64,000 nucleotides of DNA from Kutzneria buriramensis (GTDB taxonomy: Bacteria; Actinomycetota; Actinomycetes; Mycobacteriales; Pseudonocardiaceae), in assembly GCF_003387475.1 (NCBI RefSeq), contig NZ_QUNO01000028.1:1-64000 (forward strand), written 5' to 3'. Positions within the stretch are counted from its first letter, which is position 1. Each line of letters opens with the position of its first letter. The notes beneath the pieces were generated by a model that saw nothing but the letters and a program-made list of their open reading frames with translations, ran no database searches and was not told the origin of the DNA. This document shows positions 25,327 through 34,800 of this stretch, in pieces. Both the position numbers and the translations under genes were made by a program.

Positions 25327-25559
25327 GCCGTTTCCCCCTCCACACCGGACGTTCCGGTCGCGACCCCCACCCTCCTCCCGCCGTCTCGCCGCGTCCAACA
25401 ACGGGTTCAGATCCCAGTAATCACGTCACCTTCTGAATCCGCCCGAGCCGGCCACGCGCAATCCGGCTCGGGCGGTGGCGGTCTGCGGTCACCTGTCCTT
25501 CACGCCATTCATTGCGCGCCAGATGGACCCACCGCCCCAATGCTTGACGGGTTGGGGAG

Positions 25560-26348
25560 TCAGGTCGGTTTCCGGCCCCAAGCGGTGATCATCGGCGCGA
25601 GCATGAGGTGCAGGTCGCCGGCGGCCAGGTTCTCGAGGTGTGTCTCGATCTCGTTGGGGGTCGCCAGTTCCGCGGTCAGCAACTGGTCGCGAACGTGCTG
25701 GACTGTGGCCGCTTCCAGAATGGCGCAGGCGCGTGACCCGATCGGGAAGTAGGCCTCCGCGCGGACATCCTCCAGGTCCACCTCGCCCAGCAGCCTCGGT
25801 AGCGTGCGACCGTACGCGAGGTCCGCACCGCGCTCGACCAGCAGCGTGCGGATTCCAGCGCGCAGTCGGTTGGCCAGTTCCTCGGCGGGACCGCGCTCGT
25901 CCGGACAGGCGAGCGGCTGCAGTGCGGGGTCCGCATCCTCGATCACCAGCCATCCACCCGGTCGGAGCGCATCCACCATGACCCGCAGCGCGGCCGCGCG
26001 ATCCTCCAGGTGAACCAGCACCAGCCGGGCATGGACGAGGTCGAACTTCTCCGCCGGCGGCGGGTCGGCTGTCACGTCGTGCCGACGTACTTCCAGTGCA
26101 CCGCCTGCCGCGGGCTCGGTCCACGACACGTCGATGTCGGTGGCCAGCACCCGGCCGCTGGGTCCCACGCGCTCTGCCAGGCCATTCGGCACCGAGACGC
26201 CGCCGGCACCGACCTCCCAACACCGCCATCCCGCGCCAAGCCCCACGTCGTCGAGATGGCGAAACGTCCACGGATCGAACAGTTCCGCGAGCGCAGCGAA
26301 CCTTTCGCCCGCTTCCGGGCGACGGTTGTCGAGCAGATAGCGGCTCAC
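25560..26348 (-). CDS. SAM-dependent methyltransferase
   Basis: A 262-residue class I methyltransferase. Motif I is WRCWEVGAGGVSVPNGLAE (one Gly variant of E/DxGxGxG), motif II GRVLATDIDVSW, motif III RRHDVTADPPPAEKFDLVHARLVLVHL, and motif IV RPGGWLVIEDADP. The C-terminal cap (about 170-262) probably holds the acceptor. It is similar in organisation to small-molecule O/N-methyltransferases. The GTG or ATG at 26348 suits the family length. It stands alone, with no biosynthetic partner nearby. Confidence 0.9.
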   Translation of the reverse strand: MSRYLLDNRRPEAGERFAALAELFDPWTFRHLDDVGLGAGWRCWEVGAGGVSVPNGLAERVGPSGRVLATDIDVSWTEPAAGGALEVRRHDVTADPPPAEKFDLVHARLVLVHLEDRAAALRVMVDALRPGGWLVIEDADPALQPLACPDERGPAEELANRLRAGIRTLLVERGADLAYGRTLPRLLGEVDLEDVRAEAYFPIGSRACAILEAATVQHVRDQLLTAELATPNEIETHLENLAAGDLHLMLAPMITAWGRKPT

Positions 26349-26456
26349 GCCACCAGCATGACCCCGTTCACCGTCACGCGGGCACTGACGTTGACCAACA
26401 TCACGCAGTCGGCTACGTGCACATGCCGCTGGTCGGCCGCTGCCGACGGGCGGCGG

Positions 26457-26969
26457 TCAAAGCCACGTTCGCAGGGTCCGTGTTGCGGCGGTGGCGAGCT
26501 CCGGGTCGTTGGTCAGCTGGTGAAGTAGCGCGATGGTGCGGTTGTCAGGACCGGCTTCGACCACTGATGCCAGAGCGCTGTGACGAACGTCGACGTCGTC
26601 GTCTCCGACCACGGCGCTGGACATCGCGTCGAACACGTCGGACTCTTGCGCGTAGGGGCCCAGTGCCCCGGCGGCGTACTGGCGTACCAGATAGTCCTCA
26701 GTCGGTTGGAGAGTGTCCGCGATGATCCGGCCGATCCGCCGCCGGTCGTCGGCGGCTGCCGGTGGTTGCAGGCGAAGGATCTTGAGGCACTCGACGCGGG
26801 CAAGGTCGTGTTCGGCCGGATCGGCGATCACCGAGGCGAACAGGGTCAGCGCCCGGGGGTCGCTCAGGTGGTCCTCGAGCTCGAGGATGATCTGGACCTT
26901 GGCATCTCCGTCATCGTCGCCGTCCGGCGTCGACTCGAACAAGGCGACGAGATGTGCCACACGGTCCAC
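26457..26969 (-). CDS. HEAT-like repeat protein
   Basis: A 170-residue all-helical protein from GTG 26969, which follows GGAGG by four bases. It has HEAT-like hairpins: LTLFASVIADPAEHDLARVECLKIL, YLVRQYAAGALGPYA, DVDVRHSALASVVE and LLHQLTNDPELATAATRTL. Short HEAT proteins usually act as protein-protein adaptors. It is 108 bp upstream of the methyltransferase gene on the same strand, so co-transcription is possible. Confidence 0.75.
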   Translation of the reverse strand: MDRVAHLVALFESTPDGDDDGDAKVQIILELEDHLSDPRALTLFASVIADPAEHDLARVECLKILRLQPPAAADDRRRIGRIIADTLQPTEDYLVRQYAAGALGPYAQESDVFDAMSSAVVGDDDVDVRHSALASVVEAGPDNRTIALLHQLTNDPELATAATRTLRTWL

Positions 26970-27204
26970 AGGTCCTCCACTCACTGGGCCGCCATGGCAA
27001 CGGCCTTGCCGGGCTCGTGACGCGCGACAACGCCAGCCGACTATAGCCTCGGCCGCGCTGCACCGCGGTCCGTCGCGCGATGGCCCGGAGGTCACCGCGG
27101 TAGGCGCTCGACGACGTGAACGACAGGGCGCGACACACCGGGCTCAACCGGCCAGGGCATCCGAGCCGCGGTGGATGTCACCGGGGAACTCGCCCCGTGG
27201 CCGC

Positions 27205-27885
27205 CTATTCGCCGTCGCCGGTGCCCTTGCCGGTGGCGCACTTGGCGGGATCGTCGCGCAGACAGACCTTGCCGCCCGACACCCGCAGCCCCGCCTGGTC
27301 GAACGCCGTCACCCAGTTCGAGGCGATGGCAGTCTGCGCGACCGACAACGGGATCAGGCCCGAGCACACCGCGTCGGACAGCTTGTTCTCCACCGCGTCC
27401 TTCGGGTTCGGGATCGACCCCGGCTCCACCCACAGATTGCGCGGATCATCCGGCGCGCCACCGAGTTCCAGGGACACCAGGTGGTCGTACTCGCCCTTCT
27501 CACCGGCCCCGAGGCTGTAGGACTTGGCCGACTGGGCCTTCATCTTGTCCGTGACCGATGTCGGCGGCCGGACGGTTTTCGTCCAGCCGCTGCGGCAGAT
27601 CGTGTCCTTGATCGTGTTCTGGGTGACCTGGGGGTTGATCGCGCCGGGCGTGCAGTGCGGGTCGGGCAGCGGCTGCCCGTCCCGCTGGCCGATGTGGCAC
27701 GTGCCGGGCGCGGGCATCGGCGCGTTCTTGTCGTCCGCCGCCAAGGGGCCTGACGCGGCGCCGGTGCTCGGCGCGCCCGTTGGTGACGGGCCGTCACCGA
27801 CCGGAACCTGGCAGGCGGCAACTGCGGTGAGCAGCGCGGACAGCGTGAGGGCAAGGGATAACGCGCGATGGCGGCAGGGAGCCAT
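27205..27885 (-). CDS. lipoprotein with HNH-like motif
   Basis: A 226-residue secreted lipoprotein. The signal peptide ends in a lipobox (LTAVAAC, Cys25), then a Pro/Ser/Thr linker. The domain at about 130-165 reads DHLVSLELGG, then NLWVEP and KDAVENKL, with spacing as in short HNH-type proteins (DH..LELGG..NLW). Four further cysteines could make disulfides. HNH proteins are normally cytoplasmic nucleases, so the lipoprotein form is curious: it could be an extracellular nuclease or simply share the fold. It lies 279 bp from the divergent surface-protein gene. Confidence 0.7.
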   Translation of the reverse strand: MAPCRHRALSLALTLSALLTAVAACQVPVGDGPSPTGAPSTGAASGPLAADDKNAPMPAPGTCHIGQRDGQPLPDPHCTPGAINPQVTQNTIKDTICRSGWTKTVRPPTSVTDKMKAQSAKSYSLGAGEKGEYDHLVSLELGGAPDDPRNLWVEPGSIPNPKDAVENKLSDAVCSGLIPLSVAQTAIASNWVTAFDQAGLRVSGGKVCLRDDPAKCATGKGTGDGE

Positions 27886-28164
27886 GGAGAGATCCTAACC
27901 GTGGAGATCGTCGTCCGCCGCGCGATCGACCGACGGATCGATCTGCGGCCCCTGCTGTGCCGCTCGGACTCGGGGAACTGCCCCGCTTCCTTCGACCGGC
28001 AATGTGGGCGACCGCCGATCGGGTATGTCGGCGGTACCGACAACCCGAATGGACTACGCCGGCCGCCTAGCGAAATCACCCGAACAGCCCTTGGTCGTAT
28101 AGGTATTTTGGACCCGCACGCACTCTGCTGATCGTGGCAATCCTCCTTTCTGTTGGAGTACCCC

Positions 28165-29940
28165 ATGTGTAGTAGCCGTGTTCTGCCTATCGCGATCTTC
28201 GCGATCTGTGGGCTCCTGTCGTCGGCGGTCACCGCGGTGGCGGGGGTCGCGAGGACGACCGACAACCAGGCCGTATCGGCATCCCCCATAACGCAGACTT
28301 TCACCTTCACCGGTGCTGAGCAGACCCTGACGGTGCCGGTGGGGGTAACCCACGTGACGGTGACCGCGGTAGGCGCCAAGGGAGCGCCCGGCGCGAGCGA
28401 GTGCGGCACGGGCGGTACCGGCGGCTTCGGCGAAACGGCCACCGCGACCGTGCCGGTCACCGGAGGACAAACCCTGTATGTCGAGGTCGGTGGCAACGGC
28501 GCCACCAACATCTCCGGAGGCATCGGCGGCGGTGGCGGCTTCAACGGCGGCGGCAACGGTTCGGGCGGCTTCCAAAGCGGCGGGACCTCCACGGGCGTCT
28601 GTGCGGGCAGTTCGGTGGGCGGGGGCGGCGGGGGCGGCTCCGATGTGCGCACCCTGTCGTCATCCACCCCGTTGCCGACCACTGACTCGCGGCTGGTCGT
28701 GGCGGCCGGCGGGGCAGGTGGAGGCGGCGGCAATCACGCCCCGTCCAGTGCCCCTGCCAACGGCGGCGGCGCTGGAGCAGCCGGTGCTGCCGGCACGTCC
28801 GGCACGGACATGTCCGCCACCTTCAACTCCGACGTGGGCCCACTGCCGGTTGTCGTCCACGGCGCCGGCGGCGGCCAAGCCGGTAGCGCCACCACCGGCG
28901 GCACCGGTGGCTCGCGCGGTCAGGCCACCACCGTGCCAGCCGGCTGCGTCATCACGAACACATCCGGCGCCGGGGCGGCCGGAAGCCTGGGACAGGGCGG
29001 CGGAGGAGGAGCCGCCGCCTCAGGCGGCGGTGGCGGCGGTGGTGGCGGCTACCAGGGTGGTGGTGGCGGCGGCTCGGCCGATGCGCTCTCCTGCTTCAGT
29101 TCTGCGGGTGTCTTTGATTTCGGGGGCGCCGGAGGGGGCGGCGGCGGCGGATCGTCGTTCGCCATCCCGGCGGCCACCGGGGTGTCCTTCACCCCGGACA
29201 CCACCGGCACCTCGTCGGTGACGATCACCTACACCCCGGCATCCCTGACCACCGCTGCGGGCAGCGGACAGTCAACCCCGGTCGCCACCGCGTTCCCGAC
29301 GGCGCTGGCCGCCGCGGTCACCGACGCCGACGGCAACCCGGTCCCCGGCGTCACGGTCACCTTCACCGCGCCCACCAGCGGGCCGTCAGCCACCTTCCCC
29401 GGCAGCGCGGCCAACGCCACCGCGGTGACCAATGCGACGGGAGTGGCCACCGCCCCAACCTTGACCGCCAACAACACGGTCGGCTCCTACACTGTGACCG
29501 CGACCGCCCCAGGCGTCAGCGGCACCGCCAACTTCACTCTGACCAACGTCCCCAACCAGGCCACCCTGGCGTTGACGTTGACCGCGCAAGTCCAGAAGAC
29601 GGGCCTGTTCACCCGGACCGTGACCTTCACCCTGACCCTGACCAACCAGGGGCCCGCTCCCGCCACCGCGCCCAACGTCGCTCTGCAGATCAGCCCCGCA
29701 CCGATGGCCTTCCTGTGGGCCTCGGCCACCCCAACTCCGACATCCGTGGACACGCACCTGTGGCGGACCATCACCTTCACCTGGACCGGTGTTCCGCCCA
29801 CCCTCGCGGCGGGCCAGAGCACTACCTACACCGTCACCGGCGCATCCCCACTGTGGTCGGTCCTGACCGCCGACGCGACCGCGACGGCCACCCCGTTCAC
29901 CAACACCGCCACCGCACGCACCACCATCATCGTGAAATGA
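28165..29940 (+). CDS. large secreted glycine-rich surface protein with Big-like and DUF11-like domains
   Basis: A 591-residue exported protein from ATG 28165 (GGAG seven bases upstream) with a signal peptide over about 1-28. A beta-rich entry, ITQTFTFTGAEQTLTVPVGVTHVTVTAVGAKG, leads into an extended Gly-rich region (about 80-340, many GGGG and GGGGGG runs), the pattern of the ALK-type glycine-rich domain of bacterial surface proteins. Then come an invasin-like Big_1 domain (GNPVPGVTVTFTAP, TNATGVATAPTLTANNTVGSYTVTATAPG) and a C-terminal DUF11-like strand set (RTVTFTLTLTNQGPAPATAP). There is no sortase motif. It probably coats hyphae or mediates adhesion. Confidence 0.85.
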   Translation: MCSSRVLPIAIFAICGLLSSAVTAVAGVARTTDNQAVSASPITQTFTFTGAEQTLTVPVGVTHVTVTAVGAKGAPGASECGTGGTGGFGETATATVPVTGGQTLYVEVGGNGATNISGGIGGGGGFNGGGNGSGGFQSGGTSTGVCAGSSVGGGGGGGSDVRTLSSSTPLPTTDSRLVVAAGGAGGGGGNHAPSSAPANGGGAGAAGAAGTSGTDMSATFNSDVGPLPVVVHGAGGGQAGSATTGGTGGSRGQATTVPAGCVITNTSGAGAAGSLGQGGGGGAAASGGGGGGGGGYQGGGGGGSADALSCFSSAGVFDFGGAGGGGGGGSSFAIPAATGVSFTPDTTGTSSVTITYTPASLTTAAGSGQSTPVATAFPTALAAAVTDADGNPVPGVTVTFTAPTSGPSATFPGSAANATAVTNATGVATAPTLTANNTVGSYTVTATAPGVSGTANFTLTNVPNQATLALTLTAQVQKTGLFTRTVTFTLTLTNQGPAPATAPNVALQISPAPMAFLWASATPTPTSVDTHLWRTITFTWTGVPPTLAAGQSTTYTVTGASPLWSVLTADATATATPFTNTATARTTIIVK

Positions 29941-29965
29941 CCGCACCGCACCGCATCCCGGCTCT

Positions 29966-29997
29966 GGCCTGCCCGCGCCCCCCCCGCGGAGCAGGCC
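29966..29997 (+). terminator. hairpin after the glycine-rich protein gene
   Basis: Nested inverted repeats (GGCCTGC/GCAGGCC and CCGCG/CGCGG around a C-run loop) begin 25 bp past the stop codon. The GC-rich stem has no T tail, as is common in actinomycetes. Confidence 0.55.
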
Positions 29998-30140
29998 GGG
30001 GCCGTTGGGGTGCCCGGTCCACCTGGCCGATCCATGTCGAATGGCGGATGCGTGGAGCTGCGAGCGAACATCCGCAATTGCCGCGATGGTTGAGCCCGCC
30101 CCGATGGCAACGGCACGTCAGTACCGTCCATTCTGGACCT

Positions 30141-31658
30141 TCACCATCGCGGAGCCACCTCGCGAGTCCGCTGGTCGTCCGGTAGGAACACGGGCGGGAG
30201 GTGCGCGGTGCGGCGCGACGAGAGATCGCCGAGCGTGCCGGTGAAATAGCGGACCAGGAACTCCGCCGTGCGGTACGGGGTCGGCTTCCACTCCTCCCAC
30301 TCGTGGTAGCCGACGACCACCGTCCAGTCGTCAGGATCGGAGGCGCTGGTGTCCCACCAGAACACATTGCCACCGTTGTGGACCTTCGCCCAGTGCAGCA
30401 GGCCGCCGGAGTCGGGAAACCACCCGACACCCGGAAGCACGTCCTCGTCCATGTCCTGGATGTCCCGGTAGGTCTCGCACAGGTCGCGATGCTCGGAGAC
30501 CAGGTCGGTCGGGAAGGCGGCGGACGGCCAGTGCACCTGGAGACCGTCGGCGAACGTCCCCCGACCGTAGCGTTCGGCGATCCACTTGTAGGCCACCGGC
30601 AGGCCGCTGCCCAACTCCGTCTCGACCTGCGACCAGTCGATCACCGTCGGAGCGGGCGGCGGGCCTACCACCGACATGAGGTGGGCACAGTGCGGGGGCG
30701 CGTCCTCGCCGGGCGTGTCAGCCATCGGTGGCACGTGGACGGTGGCCGCTGTCCCGGCGACGGAGCGAAAGCTGGTGTCCTCGGGCCGTGCCTTGAGCAC
30801 GGGCAGATCGAGCAGACCGGCCAGCCAGCGATGCAGGAACCCGGTGGCGGTGTAGGGCAGCCGTTGCCACCCAACCCCGTCGGCGTCCAACACCACGACG
30901 GGCCAACCGTTCGGTGTCCACCACGACGGCGCCCACCAGCAGGTCTCCCCGCTGGTGAACTCACCCCACGGCACCACACCGCTCGGGTCCGACAACGCGG
31001 CCGGCAGCGACCGGGGCGACGTGCTGTCGAAGCCGTCGGGGCCGCCGGGCGTGAGCAGCCGGAACACGCCGCCGAAGGTCCCTGGACCGTACTCGGCGAC
31101 CAGTCGTTCATAGTCCTGGGGCAGGAAACCGTGCACCTGAGGCACATCGGGCAACGGCATTTCGAGCCAGGCGACGTCGTCGGCGAGCGGGGTCGCCTTC
31201 ATCGTCGCCCCGGCGGCCGCGAAGTCCAGGATGATGTCCGTGGCACTGCGGGCCACCTCCCGCACCTCGCCGCCGTGGCTCGGGATCATGACGACCGGCC
31301 ACGTCGCGGGATCGGCGCCCACCGGCCGCCAGTAGTAGCGGGTTGTGCCGTCCGTTGCCCACGGAATCAGGCCTCCGGCCTCGGGGAACAGTGGATAGGT
31401 GGTTTCGGCGCAGCCAGGCTCCGGCCACAGGTGCCGCAGCAGCCTCACACGTTCGTACTCCCACGTGACGCCGGCAAGAAAGCCACCCCGGCCGAGTCTG
31501 ACGAGCTCCAGGGCACCGACCGCACAGGGCCCGTAGGTGTCGACGAAGTCCTGGAAGTCCGGCGGCAGCGAACTGCCGACCTGCCTACGAACGGCGTCCC
31601 ACCCGACGCCGGCGTCCCGCGGCTCCGCCGGCCCCGGCAATGCCCGCAGCTGCTCCAT
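30141..31658 (-). CDS. triple SUKH (SMI1/KNR4)-domain immunity-like protein
   Basis: A 505-residue cytoplasmic protein from ATG 31658, with GGGGAGGACGGAAC just before it. It consists of three consecutive SUKH-type units. Unit 1 (about 15-150) has LPPDFQDFVDTYGPCAVG, GGLIPWATDGTTRYYWR and WPVVMI. Unit 2 (about 165-290) has LPQDYERLVAEYGPGTFGG, VVPWGEFTSGETCWW and WPVVVL. Unit 3 (about 340-470) has LPVAYKWIAERYGRGTFAD, GGLLHWAKVHNGGNVFWW and DWTVVVG. SUKH proteins typically neutralise contact-dependent or polymorphic toxins, and fused arrays are seen as polyimmunity proteins. No toxin gene is visible in the window. It sits just downstream of the STAND gene on the same strand. Confidence 0.85.
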   Translation of the reverse strand: MEQLRALPGPAEPRDAGVGWDAVRRQVGSSLPPDFQDFVDTYGPCAVGALELVRLGRGGFLAGVTWEYERVRLLRHLWPEPGCAETTYPLFPEAGGLIPWATDGTTRYYWRPVGADPATWPVVMIPSHGGEVREVARSATDIILDFAAAGATMKATPLADDVAWLEMPLPDVPQVHGFLPQDYERLVAEYGPGTFGGVFRLLTPGGPDGFDSTSPRSLPAALSDPSGVVPWGEFTSGETCWWAPSWWTPNGWPVVVLDADGVGWQRLPYTATGFLHRWLAGLLDLPVLKARPEDTSFRSVAGTAATVHVPPMADTPGEDAPPHCAHLMSVVGPPPAPTVIDWSQVETELGSGLPVAYKWIAERYGRGTFADGLQVHWPSAAFPTDLVSEHRDLCETYRDIQDMDEDVLPGVGWFPDSGGLLHWAKVHNGGNVFWWDTSASDPDDWTVVVGYHEWEEWKPTPYRTAEFLVRYFTGTLGDLSSRRTAHLPPVFLPDDQRTREVAPRW

Positions 31659-31805
31659 GTTCCGTCCTCCCCTTCGGCAACGATCGCAGCATGCCAGAGC
31701 CCTCTGACAATCCGGACCGGTTCGGACGCCATCGACCGTCCGCTTCTGCCGCGGACGGCGCCCACTCCGGCTACTCGCTCATGCCGGTGGTGGGATGACC
31801 AGCCG

Positions 31806-34800
31806 CTAGGGGCAGGTGGAGCGGTAGGGCAATCCCGGGATGTCACGGGACCATGACGCCTCGTCGAGGCCGGTTCCTGTGATCGCACAGGCCCTTTCGG
31901 CCCCGTGATCTTGAAGTGTGGTGACTTCGCTGATGTCCCACAAGGCAGCGTTGCCGTCGAAGCCCAAGGTCGCGAGCGTGGTGCCGTCCGGTGAGAACAT
32001 GACCTCGCGCGGCGGCTTGGTGGGCACGGGCACCGGGGCGCCAAGGTCGTGCGCGGCGGCACGATCGGTCACGTCCCACAGGATCACGCTGTTCATCAGG
32101 TTCGTCGTCGCGAGAAGCCTGCCGTTCGGCGAGAAGGCCACGCCGAGCACACTCACGGTGCTGCTGAGCGCGCTGGTGTTGCCATTGGGCTCGCCGGGAC
32201 CGGTCAGCGGCTGCCCACGGCGGACGGGCTGGCCGTGAGCCAGGTCCCAGAGGATGATCCGGCCGTCCGCGCGCCCGGTCGCGAGGGTCAGGCCGTCGGG
32301 GCTGAATGCCGCCGCCGTGACATTCGTGCCGTCGCCCGCGATGACGGGGTCGGGCTTTTGTCGTGGTCGCACGGGGTCCGTGACGTCCCACAACGTGACC
32401 TTGCCGTCGAAGTCGTAGATGTCGCTCACGGCCAGCGTCCTGCTGTCCATTGTGAACGCGGCGATCAGCACGATGATGGCGGGCAGGTCTCCATCACGCT
32501 CGACGGGATGCCGCGGGTCCGACACGTCCCAGAGGATCGACTTCTTCTCGTCGCCGGTGACGAGCATTGCGTTGTTCGGTGAGAACAACGCCGGGCCGCC
32601 GCTACCCGGCAGGGTGGATTCGCGGACGGGGCCGGCGACGTTCGAGAGGTCCCACAACGTGGTCAGGCCGTCGGCGCCGCCCACCGCCAGCATGCGGCCG
32701 TCCGGTGAGAGCTGGGCGGTCTTCCCCGACGTGATCTGGGTGCGCGGGACGGCTCGGGACGGCTCGGTGATGTCGGCGACGGTGACGGTTCCGTTGGAGC
32801 CGCCACCGACGAGTGTGCCTCCCTTTGACCGGAACGCGATCGAGTCGGCGTTGGGGGTGACGGCTCCGAGCTGGCGGAGACGCCCGGCGGCGGCGGGGCG
32901 CCACAGGATGGCGGTCTGGTCCTGGCTGCCGGTCACCAGGGCCCGGCCCTGTGGCGCGAAGGCCACCGACAGGACGTAGTTGGTGTGGCCGATCAGCGGG
33001 TTTCCGCTTCGCATCGGGGCGGCGGGATTGGTGATGTCCCACAATGTCGTGGTGCCGTCGAAACCGGCCGTGGCGACCACGTCCCCGGCCGGCGAGAACG
33101 CGACGGCGGCGTTGTTTCCGGTCAGGGGCGGGCCGATCCGCGCGGGCGCGGCCGGATTGCCGAGGTCCCAGAGCACAAACGCGTTCTGGTTCTTGGAGTT
33201 CGGGTTCTTGTCGTGGGTCGCGAGAAGGGATCGCCCCGTCGAGAAGGCGATGGGCGACCGACCGGCGAGCGGCGCGCCGACCTGGCGCGGCTGAGCCGGA
33301 TCGCTGACGTCCCACAACCGGATCTCGGCGTCGCTGCCGACGGCGAGTGTCCGGCTGTCGGGTGTGAAGGCCACGGAATCGACGCCGCCGCTCTGGGGAG
33401 AGTCGATCTTGCTCCTCATCGTGGGATGGGCGGGTTCGGACACGTCCCACACGGTGATCGTGTGACCGCCGACCGCGGCAAGTGTGTGGCCGTCCGGCGA
33501 GTACGCCGCGGCGAGGATCTCCGTGCGCTCGCCGGCGTCCAGCGATCCGTGTCGGCTGGGCTTCGCGGGATCGGACACGTCCCACACGGTCAGGAGCTGG
33601 TCGTGGTCGCCAGGAGTGATAAGGAACCGGCCGTCGGGCGCGAAGGCCAGGAACCTGACGCGGTCGGTGTCGATGACGATCTCGGGGCCGATCCGGCGCG
33701 GCAGGCCGGTCGCCGGCAGCGTCCACAGCCTGATCGAGCCCTGTTCCTTGGTCTTCGGCGCCGCAGTGGTCGTTGGCGCCGGGAGGTTCGTCGATCCGTT
33801 CTTGGCGACCGCGCCGCCGATGGGGCCCCCACCGCTGGACGGCGAGGGATTGTCCGGCACGCGGATCGTGGAGGCGGTCGCGACCAGGCTGGCCGACGAG
33901 ACCGCGACCTGTCCGACCGTGTCGGTGAAGCCGGTCAGCGTTCCCGCGTAGGAGGTCCCGGCGAGCGTCCCGACCAGGCTCGCGTGGGTCTGCGAGTCGG
34001 GGTGGATCTTCTCCGCCGCGATACCCAGTTGCAGCGCGCGCCGCGGGTCGGTGGCGCGGGCGGCTTCAGCCTGCGAGAGGAGCAGTCGGGCGGTGGCGAC
34101 GTCCTGCTGTTCTTGCGCCTCGGCACGCTGCTGGTCCGCGGTTCGGGTCTGCAGTACCGCGAGGATCGAGGCCACCACGGCGAAGACGGCCAGCAGCGCC
34201 AGGCCGGTCGTGAGCCGCCGAAGCCGGCGATTCTGCCGGCGCTCCCGAAGTCGCTGCCGGTCGGCCTCTGCCTCCTGCGCCCGCCGGCCTTCCGAGCTGG
34301 TATCGAGGAAGTCGCGTTCGAGCGCGGTGAGCTCGTGTTCGTTGTCCCGGGATTCCCGCCACAGCTCCGCTTCGGTCAGGGCGCGGCCCCGGTAGAGCCC
34401 GCCGGCATCCCGCTGGAGCCGCTCCCATTGCTCGGCCGCGTCGTTGATCTGCTGATGGACGACGAGGTCCGCGCTGTCGCGCTCGATCCACTGTCGCAAC
34501 CGCGGCCAGGCCCGTAGCAGCGACTCGTGGGTGAGTGTGGCCGTGTCGGCGTCCACCGTGATCAGCCGGTCCCGGGCGAACACGTCGAGAACCCGCCGCA
34601 CCGCCTCCACTTCGGACTCGGAACCGGCCGCGACCAGCTCGGCGCGCGGCACGATCCGGCGCGTGGGCTCGGCGCCCATGCTCACCCGGATCATCCGCAA
34701 CAGCACCCGCCGCGCGACCTCCTGTGCATCCGGTTCTAGCGCGCCATAGGTCGTTTCGGCCCGTCTGCTGACCGACTCCCAGATGCCGCCGCTGGCTTCG

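Noticed and set aside
28480-29160. Glycine-codon runs as a microsatellite or CRISPR-like repeat
   Set aside because: The GGC/GGT runs are irregular in length and in frame with a Gly-rich protein; there are no spacers or palindromic repeats.
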